Shown here: positions 7,008 to 12,006 of the stretch, piece after piece
Layout of the letters: each line of letters begins with the position of its first letter
Numbering within the stretch: the stretch's first letter is position 1
Origin: Clostridia bacterium
GTDB lineage: Bacteria > Bacillota > Clostridia > UMGS1810
NCBI GenBank assembly: GCA_017629325.1
Contig: JAGBXL010000077.1
Coordinates: 1 to 12,006 of the forward strand
Direction of reading: 5' to 3'
Length of the DNA stretch: 12,006 bases
Notes under the pieces: model-generated
The model's database searches: none
The model's input: only the letters and a program-made list of their open reading frames with translations
Told to the model about the DNA's origin: nothing
Position numbers and translations under genes: made by a program

Positions 7008-7264
7008 AAAGAAAAATAATTTTTTTATTATTAACAATTATGTGGATGGCTCTTATATTCTGGTTTTCATCAAAAACAGCTTCCGATTCATCTGTGCAAA
7101 GCTTTTCTTTAACAGAGTGGTTTTTTGAGCTTTTTATAAGTAATCCGTCAGCTAGGTTTCTTGATATTGCAGAAAATATAATCCGAAAGCTTGCTCATTT
7201 TACCGAGTATTTTATACTTGGCGGACTTGTTTTTGGAACAGTTAAAGAATTTATGAGTAAATAA
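7004..7264 (+). CDS. VanZ-family protein, N-terminal half (gene split by an insert)
   Basis: 86 codons that match only the first half of a VanZ-like membrane protein. Helix 1 ends in MALIFWFSSKTASDS (15-29), and the conserved RKLAHFTEYFILGG (61-74) starts the second helix. The frame then stops at FMSK-TAA. The rest of the family domain, YAVSDEIHQ and PGR, is encoded 635 bp downstream at 7888-8079. Joining the ATG at 7253 to the ATG at 7888 keeps the frame and gives a protein of about 146 residues, a normal size for a small VanZ protein. AAAGGG at 6992-6997 and an ATGA overlap with the preceding gene show it was built as part of the exporter operon. VanZ itself gives low-level teicoplanin resistance; most family members have no known role. 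It is probably a disrupted gene, unless the two halves assemble in the membrane. Confidence 0.85.
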   Translation: MKRKIIFLLLTIMWMALIFWFSSKTASDSSVQSFSLTEWFFELFISNPSARFLDIAENIIRKLAHFTEYFILGGLVFGTVKEFMSK

Positions 7265-7369
7265 AATGTTATAATCTTTACTTTGCATTATATAAAATAT
7301 ACACAGGCCTTTTTTATTTAAAAATTATTTACGCTTTATTGGTTATACTACCTTAGAGGTGATTTAGTT

Positions 7370-7498
7370 ATGAATAATAAAAAGGAAACAGATAAAGAAA
7401 AAACAGCAACTAATAACCAATGGGTTTCTACTAATTTAACTCGTCCCACAGATAAATCAGCTAGAAAAGATGGTCCCGGTGGCGAAGATGCAAAATAA
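7370..7498 (+). CDS. Small hydrophilic peptide, 42 residues, unknown
   Basis: A short gene translating to a 42-residue, lysine/asparagine/threonine-rich peptide with no cysteine and no hydrophobic segment. It starts MNNKKETDKEK and ends SARKDGPGGEDAK. Support for its being real: GAGGTGA at 7356-7362, 7 nt before the ATG; a strong hairpin terminator starting 12 nt after the stop; and a compact single-gene layout. The single Trp (W18), a T-R-P (24-26) and the DGPGG near the C-terminus (34-38) are the features to search with. It could be a peptide precursor, an antitoxin-sized protein or a small regulator; I do not recognise it. It lies inside the VanZ interruption and may have arrived with it. 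The promoter is not clear; a TATACT at 7344-7349 has no good -35. Confidence 0.6.
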   Translation: MNNKKETDKEKTATNNQWVSTNLTRPTDKSARKDGPGGEDAK

Positions 7499-7510
7499 AT
7501 TTTTAATATG

Positions 7511-7555
7511 AAAAAATCAGGAGTGCATACCAAAGGTGAGTGCTCCTGATTTTTT
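7511..7555. terminator. Terminator after the 42-residue peptide gene
   Basis: A 13-bp perfect outer stem (AAAAAATCAGGAG at 7511-7523 with CTCCTGATTTTTT at 7543-7555) encloses a weaker inner stem closing on an AAA loop (7532-7534). The right arm ends in a T-run (7550-7555) and the left arm starts with an A-run, so it should work in both directions. Confidence 0.85.
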
Positions 7556-7617
7556 GCTTTTAGAAATTAAGTGATTAACAAATGATAGAATCACAATGTT
7601 GAAAAAAATTTGTATTT

Positions 7618-7869
7618 ATGTTATAATGAGTTTGCTTTGCAAACTCATTATAACATCCGTGTACGATTTAGATGTCAATCGTTTTAATGAATTGACAACT
7701 TCGTTGTTATGAATTGGCGTTCCGCCATGAATTCTCGCTATCGCTCCATGAATTGAATTGCCTTTAATGTGCGTTAGCACAATTCATGAGCCACAAGGCT
7801 CAATTCATGAAATCGCAGATTTCAATTCATGCCGCAGGCAATTCATTGAGTTTGCTTTACAAACTCAAT
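7618..7869. repeat. Chain-of-hairpins element (MITE/REP-like), mirror-symmetric linkers
   Basis: A non-coding element made of consecutive short hairpins: 7618-7656 (18-bp stem, TTT loop), 7663-7682, 7695-7707 (ACAAC/GTTGT), 7715-7727 (TGGCG/CGCCA), 7769-7780 (GTGC/GCAC), 7787-7802 (TGAGCC/GGCTCA), 7808-7824 (TGAAATC/GATTTCA), 7830-7840 (TGCC/GGCA) and 7845-7869 (10 bp). The stems are joined by a 7-base linker: ATGAATT at 7687, 7709, 7727 and 7748, and its reverse complement AATTCAT at 7781, 7802, 7824 and 7840. The first and last hairpins share GAGTTTGCTTT and CAAACTC, so related hairpins bound the element. One expected unit (7734-7747, TCGCTATCGCT) no longer pairs. The element contains no protein gene of its own. 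It lies directly before the second half of the split VanZ gene. Confidence 0.85.
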
Positions 7870-7887
7870 ATATATACGGAGCACGAT

Positions 7888-8079
7888 ATGAATAATAAAA
7901 AAGCATTTTTTATAACAATACTTATATGTTTTGTGTATGCTGTGTCCGATGAAATTCACCAGTTTTTTGTTCCCGGAAGAGCATGCAGAATTTTAGATGT
8001 TTTAATAGACACTCTCGGCAGTTCGTTTTTCATTTTAGTTTGTTTTTTATACTCAAAAATCAAAATTAAATCTGAATAA
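7888..8079 (+). CDS. VanZ-family protein, C-terminal half (gene split by an insert)
   Basis: 63 codons carrying the second half of the VanZ domain: one hydrophobic helix ending in VYAVSDEIHQFFVPGR (about 16-31), then ILDVLIDTLGSSFF and a final helix. SDEIHQ-xx-PGR and DxxIDTLG are the most conserved parts of the family, so they remain intact despite the split. The ATG at 7888 has GGAG at 7878-7881, so the half could be translated alone. The frame is also open back to an ATG at 7786, but that adds residues encoded by the hairpin repeat. It is probably a remnant of the same gene as 7004-7264. Whether it makes a useful protein is unknown. Confidence 0.75.
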   Translation: MNNKKAFFITILICFVYAVSDEIHQFFVPGRACRILDVLIDTLGSSFFILVCFLYSKIKIKSE

Positions 8080-8139
8080 AAATTGCCTTAAAACCAATAC
8101 TTTAACTGTAAATATATTTTATGTTACAGGGGTTTTAAT

Positions 8140-9387
8140 GTGTCAGAATTTATAATAAATAATAAATGTGTTTTAAATGGCGAAGTAAGCGTATCAGGCT
8201 CAAAGAATGCCGCACTTCCCATAATGGCGGCAAGTATTCTTGTGCCGGGCAAAATTTCACTAAAAAATATTCCGTCGCTTAGCGATATAGACATAATGGC
8301 TGATATCCTAAAGTGCATAGGGGCAAGTGTAAGTTTTCACGGTGATTTAATTATAGATGCATCAAATATAGAAAATTCATCTGCACCGCCTGATTTGTGC
8401 ACACAAATCAGGGCTTCCTTTCTTGTGGCAGGTCCTCTTCTTGCCCGCTTTAAAAGGGCCCAGGTGCCTCTTCCAGGCGGTTGCCCAATTGGGAGCCGTC
8501 CGGTTGATTTGCATCTTAAAGGCTTTAAAGCCCTCGGTGCTGATTATATAATAGAAGATGGCTTTGTTAAGCTTACCTGCTCCGAGCTGAAAGGCACAAA
8601 CATATATCTGGATTTTCCATCTGTTGGTGCCACACAAAATATAATAATGGCATCTGCCACGGCAAAGGGAACAACAGTTATAGAAAATTCTGCCTCCGAG
8701 CCTGAAATAACAGACCTTGCCGATTTTCTTAATAAATGCGGTGCAAATATAAAAGGTGCAGGGACCGACACTATCACCATAGTAGGTGTAAAAGAATTAA
8801 ACCCATGCACACATAGTGTAATTCCCGACCGCATAGAAGCGGGCACATTTATGGTTGGTGCTGCTTTAACAGGCGGCAGTATAAGGCTTAAAAATGTCAA
8901 TTGTTCTCATTTGAGTGCAATATCATCAAAGCTTGCCGAAATGGGCTTAACAATAAATGAATTTTCAAATGAACTCTCTGTAAGTTCTTCGGGCATTAAG
9001 AAACATACTGATATTAAAACTCTTCCTTTCCCCGGCTTTCCCACAGATATGCAAGCACAGTTTGCTGCACTCATGTGTCAGTCCGACGGAACGAGCGTTA
9101 TAACAGAAACTGTTTTTGAAAATAGGTTTATGTATATTCCCGAGCTTGTAAGAATGAATGCCGATATAAAATTAGACGGCAGATGTGCCATAATAAAAGG
9201 TGGCACACAGCTTGTTGGTGCAAAGGTCAGAGCAAGCGATTTAAGAGCAGGTGCAGCTCTTGTTCTTGCAGGGCTTTGTGCTGATGGCAAAACAATTGTA
9301 AACGATGCTCAATATATAAAACGAGGTTACGATAATTTAGAGCAGAAATTAAAAAATCTTGGAGCAGATGTGAACTATATTTTGTAG
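8140..9387 (+). CDS. murA: UDP-N-acetylglucosamine 1-carboxyvinyltransferase
   Basis: MurA, the cytoplasmic enzyme that transfers enolpyruvate from PEP to UDP-GlcNAc, the first committed step of peptidoglycan synthesis. It has 415 residues (E. coli 419). Active-site residues fall at or next to the E. coli positions: K22-N23 in GSKNAALPIM, R91 in the IRASFLVAGPL loop, C115 in PLPGGCPIG, D303 in FPTDMQAQF (E. coli D305), R369 in DLRAGAALV, and R395 in YIKRGYDNLEQKL (E. coli R397). Because C115 is kept rather than Asp, the enzyme should be sensitive to fosfomycin. The start is GTG, chosen because it has AGGGG at 8128-8132 and gives the correct N-terminus; the ATG two bases earlier is out of frame. 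Many Firmicutes have two MurA paralogues; which one this is cannot be said. Confidence 0.96.
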   Translation: MSEFIINNKCVLNGEVSVSGSKNAALPIMAASILVPGKISLKNIPSLSDIDIMADILKCIGASVSFHGDLIIDASNIENSSAPPDLCTQIRASFLVAGPLLARFKRAQVPLPGGCPIGSRPVDLHLKGFKALGADYIIEDGFVKLTCSELKGTNIYLDFPSVGATQNIIMASATAKGTTVIENSASEPEITDLADFLNKCGANIKGAGTDTITIVGVKELNPCTHSVIPDRIEAGTFMVGAALTGGSIRLKNVNCSHLSAISSKLAEMGLTINEFSNELSVSSSGIKKHTDIKTLPFPGFPTDMQAQFAALMCQSDGTSVITETVFENRFMYIPELVRMNADIKLDGRCAIIKGGTQLVGAKVRASDLRAGAALVLAGLCADGKTIVNDAQYIKRGYDNLEQKLKNLGADVNYIL

Positions 9388-9435
9388 TGTTATCATATAA
9401 TTAAAATTGTCATAATATAAAATTGGGTGTATATT

Positions 9436-10095
9436 ATGGCAAAAAAAACAAAAACAGTAAAAATAATTATTGCACTAATAGTATTTTTTATGCTACTATG
9501 GTCTTTGGTAACTTTTTATATTCAGCGTGTTGTTCTTCCAAGAGGAGCTGAAATTCTTCATTCCTATGCCGAAACAAATATGTTTGAAATTCTTAATTCA
9601 ACCATAGATGAGGTAATAAAAAAGAATAGTGTAAAATATGGAGATTTGGTGGAGCTAAGCTATTCGTCCGATGGTGAAATAAGCACAATTTCTCTTGACT
9701 ACAATGCAGCAAATGCCATAAAATCCGAAATAGCCATGCAGGTTTCAAAAAAACTCAGCCTTCAGGACGAATACCCCGTATATGTTCCCATAGGTGCATT
9801 TTTTAATAATATATATCTCATGGGTAAGGGCCCCCGAATAAAATTTATTCTTGTTCAAAGGGGCTGTGTTCAAATTGATTTCGATCACGATTTCCAAACT
9901 GCCGGAGTAAATCAGGTTCTTCACACCATAAAAATCAATTTAGATGCCGATGTTGCCCTTATGCTTCCTTTTTACGATACCCACACCTATATGAAAACAA
10001 GTGCAATACTTAGTCAAACTCTTATAAATGGTAACATACCCGAATACCTTTCGGGCGGAATAAACACCTACGATGCCGAAAGCTCACCAAACTAA
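9436..10095 (+). CDS. yunB: Sporulation protein YunB
   Basis: A 219-residue protein with one N-terminal membrane anchor (about 8-30) after a basic start (MAKKTKTVK). A larger extracytoplasmic domain carries the YunB signature: VPIGAFFNNIYLMGKGPRIKF from about residue 117 to 137, then AGVNQVLHTIKINL (156-169) and ALMLPF (174-179). The ending INGNIPEYL (197-205) also fits the family. In Bacillus subtilis YunB is made in the mother cell during sporulation and is needed for efficient spore formation; its molecular role is unknown. Its presence suggests that the organism forms endospores or did recently. The start is the ATG at 9436 with GGGTG at 9425-9429; a GTG at 9427 is in frame but overlaps that site. 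trmR follows after 17 nt. Confidence 0.85.
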   Translation: MAKKTKTVKIIIALIVFFMLLWSLVTFYIQRVVLPRGAEILHSYAETNMFEILNSTIDEVIKKNSVKYGDLVELSYSSDGEISTISLDYNAANAIKSEIAMQVSKKLSLQDEYPVYVPIGAFFNNIYLMGKGPRIKFILVQRGCVQIDFDHDFQTAGVNQVLHTIKINLDADVALMLPFYDTHTYMKTSAILSQTLINGNIPEYLSGGINTYDAESSPN

Positions 10096-10112
10096 CAAAG
10101 GAGAAATTCTTT

Positions 10113-10772
10113 ATGACAGATAATATCAACTATCCCCACATTGTTGAATACTTAAATAACACCTTGCCCGAAGCTAAAGGAATAATAAAAGAGCTTGAAG
10201 AATACGCCCAAGAAAATCTTGTGCCCATTATTCAAAAAGAAGTTCGCTCGTTTTTAGGTATGCTTTTAAAATATAAAGCACCAAAAAACATTCTGGAGCT
10301 TGGCACAGCTATTGGTTATTCTTCGATTTTCTTTTCAGATTATATTCTTCCTGGTGGCAAAATCATTACCTTAGAGAGAGAAGATGATTATTTTGCCATA
10401 GCAAATGAAAACATAAAAAAAGCAGGAAAACAAGATGTTATCACAGTTATAAAGGGCGATGCTTTTGAAACAGTAAAAAAAATAGATGGCGATTTCGATA
10501 TGATATTTATGGACGCCAATAAGTCTATGTATAAATATTATTTAGATACACTTCTACCAAAATTAAATCCCGGCGGAATTGTTGTGTGCGATAATATTTT
10601 ATATAAAGGCATGGTTTCATGCGACGATTTGGCACCAAGAAAACAAAACACAATAATTCTAAACTTAAGAGAATTTTTAGACTATATATCACACCACCCA
10701 AGCCTTGAAACATCAATCATTCCAATAGGCGACGGAGTATCTGTTTCAGTTAAACTTCAGGAGGAAAAATAA
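10113..10772 (+). CDS. trmR: tRNA 5-hydroxyuridine methyltransferase, TrmR/YrrM-type
   Basis: A 219-residue SAM-dependent O-methyltransferase of the catechol-OMT-like class (methyltransferase family 3). Motif I ILELGTAIGYSS (60-71) binds SAM. LERE (87-90) holds the acid at the end of strand 2. FMDANKS (132-138) with D134, and CDN (159-161) with D160 and N161, should bind the divalent metal. Its neighbour identifies the role: in Bacillus, yrrM (trmR) sits beside U32-family genes. TrmR converts 5-hydroxyuridine at tRNA position 34 to 5-methoxyuridine, widening decoding of codons ending in A, G or U. Here a U32 gene begins directly after the stop codon. AAAGGAG at 10097-10103 precedes the ATG. 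From sequence alone it could be a generic small O-methyltransferase; the context makes TrmR the better call. Confidence 0.87.
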   Translation: MTDNINYPHIVEYLNNTLPEAKGIIKELEEYAQENLVPIIQKEVRSFLGMLLKYKAPKNILELGTAIGYSSIFFSDYILPGGKIITLEREDDYFAIANENIKKAGKQDVITVIKGDAFETVKKIDGDFDMIFMDANKSMYKYYLDTLLPKLNPGGIVVCDNILYKGMVSCDDLAPRKQNTIILNLREFLDYISHHPSLETSIIPIGDGVSVSVKLQEEK

Positions 10773-11996
10773 ATGAATAAAGTAGAACTTTTAGCACCGG
10801 CAGGCAGTCTTACCAAGCTTAAATATGCAATAGAATATGGTGCCGACGCGGTTTACATAGGCGGCGAAGAATTTTCACTTAGAGTTGCATCGCAGAATTT
10901 CACTCTTCCCGAAATAAAAGAAGGAATTGAATATGCTCACAAAAGGGGCAAAAAGGTTTATATAACCGCCAATATTATTCCTCATAACGACGACCTTAAA
11001 GAATTCCCCTCCTTTGTCCGCGAGGTATCGGATTTGGGTGCCGATGCAATAATTGTTTCTGATTTGGGAATGTTTTCTTTAGTCCGCGAGGTAGCCCCCC
11101 AGTTAGATGTTCACATAAGCACCCAGGCAAATAACACAAATTTCGAAAGTGCAAAAATGTGGTATAAGCTTGGTGCAAAAAGGGTTATTCTTGCAAGAGA
11201 TTTATCCTTTAAAGAAATAGAAGAAATAAGAGAAAAAATAAATCCCGAAGAAGAGCTGGAATGTTTTGTTCACGGTGCTATGTGTGTGTCATATAGCGGC
11301 AGATGCCTCTTAAGTAATTATTTAACTCACCGTGATGCCAATAAAGGTGCATGTTCTCACCCGTGCCGTTGGAAATATTATTTGATGGAAGAAAAACGCC
11401 CTGGGGAATATATGCCCGTTTTTGAAAATGACAGAGGCACTTTTCTTTATAATTCAAAAGATTTGTGCATGGTTGAGTATATCCCACAGCTTATAAAAGC
11501 TGGCATAAACAGCTTTAAAATAGAGGGCAGAGTTAAAAATGAGCTCTATGTTGCCACAGTTGTTGGAGCATATCGCCGTGCAATAGATGCTTACTACGAA
11601 AACCCCGAAGGCTTCACTGTAAGTTCCGATATTCTAGAAGACTTGGAAAAGGTAAGCCATCGTGAATATACAACAGGTTTCTATTTTAATAAGCCAAATG
11701 AAAATAATCAGCTCTATACCAGTAATACCTATATTCAGGACTACACCATAGTCGGGGTTGTTAAAGAATATAATAAAGAAACAGGCATAGCCACAGTAGA
11801 GCAGAGAAACCGCTTTTTTAAAGGAGACAAAATTGAGATTATCCGTCCAAACGGTAAGCCTTTTGAGTTTACGGCAGATTTTATGACTGACGCAGATGAC
11901 AACGAAATAGATGTTGCACCTCACCCACAGATGATAGTTAAATTGAAACCAGGAAACGAAGTAGGGGAGTTTGCAATATTAAGAAAAAAGGTTTGA
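10773..11996 (+). CDS. trhP: U32-family tRNA uridine-34 hydroxylase (TrhP-like)
   Basis: A 407-residue member of peptidase family U32. It opens with VELLAPAGSLTKLKYAIEYGADAVYIGG (4-31), the TIM-barrel-like start. The U32 signature ECFVHGAMCVSYSGRC runs 163-178. C171, C178, C194 and C198 (in ACSHPCRW, 193-200) form the likely iron-sulfur site, and FKIEGRVKN lies near 248-256. The C-terminal beta domain (about 310-407) is complete. Despite the family name, these proteins are not thought to be proteases. TrhP/YrrO makes 5-hydroxyuridine at tRNA U34 in a prephenate-dependent reaction; TrmR then methylates it. The ATG follows the trmR stop with no gap and has AGGAGG at 10759-10764, so the two should be made together. 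Bacillus has two such genes in tandem (trhP1, trhP2); only one, closer to YrrO, fits in this window, and a second could lie beyond the right edge. Confidence 0.88.
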   Translation: MNKVELLAPAGSLTKLKYAIEYGADAVYIGGEEFSLRVASQNFTLPEIKEGIEYAHKRGKKVYITANIIPHNDDLKEFPSFVREVSDLGADAIIVSDLGMFSLVREVAPQLDVHISTQANNTNFESAKMWYKLGAKRVILARDLSFKEIEEIREKINPEEELECFVHGAMCVSYSGRCLLSNYLTHRDANKGACSHPCRWKYYLMEEKRPGEYMPVFENDRGTFLYNSKDLCMVEYIPQLIKAGINSFKIEGRVKNELYVATVVGAYRRAIDAYYENPEGFTVSSDILEDLEKVSHREYTTGFYFNKPNENNQLYTSNTYIQDYTIVGVVKEYNKETGIATVEQRNRFFKGDKIEIIRPNGKPFEFTADFMTDADDNEIDVAPHPQMIVKLKPGNEVGEFAILRKKV

Positions 11997-12006
11997 TATT
12001 ATAAAA

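Larger units (their letters stand above)
7253..7887. mobile_element. 635-bp insert interrupting the VanZ-family gene
   Basis: This segment separates the two halves of the VanZ-like gene. It contains a 42-codon peptide gene with its own ribosome binding site and terminator (7370-7555), a stretch of 60 nt with only a weak GTGATT/AATCAC pair, and a chain of hairpins (7618-7869). There is no transposase or recombinase. The exact edges are uncertain: the left one lies between about 7250 and 7268 and the right one between about 7870 and 7890. No convincing target duplication could be seen, because both junctions are A-rich. It may have arisen in one event or in two. Confidence 0.6.

Noticed and set aside
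7687..7846. CRISPR-like array, from the regularly spaced 7-base linkers
   Set aside because: The repeats are only 7 bases, flip orientation halfway, and the material between them is palindromic rather than unique spacers.
7786..7887. Longer version of the second VanZ half starting at the ATG at 7786
   Set aside because: The added residues are a translation of the hairpin repeat, and no ribosome binding site precedes that ATG.
7259..7902. Target-site duplication (AATAAAA at both edges of the insert)
   Set aside because: The match is short and A-rich, and such strings are common in this sequence, so it gives no evidence for the insertion edges.
9393..9418. Possible sigma-E-type promoter (TCATATA ... 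CATAATAT) ahead of yunB
   Set aside because: It would suit a sporulation gene, but the spacing of 11 bases is too short for the consensus and the region is A/T-rich enough for chance matches.

Overview
The window looks like the chromosome of a low-GC, endospore-forming member of the Clostridia, of the Oscillospiraceae/Ruminococcaceae gut type. The evidence is a T-box-controlled pheST operon, a sporulation protein YunB, a TrmR/U32 tRNA-modification pair, a split ThrE-type exporter, strong AGGAGG-type ribosome binding sites and A/T-rich coding DNA. The order or family is an inference; no 16S rRNA or other strong marker is present. Apart from one insert, nothing suggests a phage, plasmid or large island.

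Layout. (1) 1-333: the tail of an unidentified gene, then a 52-residue rubredoxin and a strong hairpin. (2) 373-1125: a ZIP-family metal transporter. (3) 1132-5194: a consensus promoter, a phenylalanine T-box leader, pheS, pheT and a small 4-oxalocrotonate-tautomerase-like gene, with 17-nt gaps between genes and a strong terminator at the end. (4) 5195-5636, minus strand: a Cys-rich four-helix membrane protein of unknown function that converges on the tautomerase, with back-to-back terminators. (5) 5698-8079: an operon reading to the right, made of the two halves of a ThrE/YjjPB-type exporter and then a VanZ-family gene, joined by ATGA overlaps. (6) 8140-9387: murA. (7) 9436-11996: yunB, trmR and a U32-family tRNA hydroxylase gene, closely spaced.

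The unusual part is 7253-7887. The VanZ-family gene is cut in two. Its N-terminal half stops at 7264, and its C-terminal half, with the conserved SDEIHQ and PGR segments, resumes at 7888. Between them lie a 42-codon peptide gene with its own ribosome binding site and terminator (7370-7555) and a roughly 250-bp non-coding element (7618-7869). That element is a chain of short hairpins separated by a 7-base linker, ATGAATT in the left half and its reverse complement AATTCAT in the right half. It has no transposase and looks like a non-autonomous, MITE-like or REP-like element.

Functional themes: Phe-tRNA charging under feedback control by uncharged tRNA-Phe, synthesis of 5-methoxyuridine at U34 of tRNAs, the first committed step of peptidoglycan synthesis, a spore-envelope protein, metal and metabolite transport, and an iron-sulfur electron carrier.
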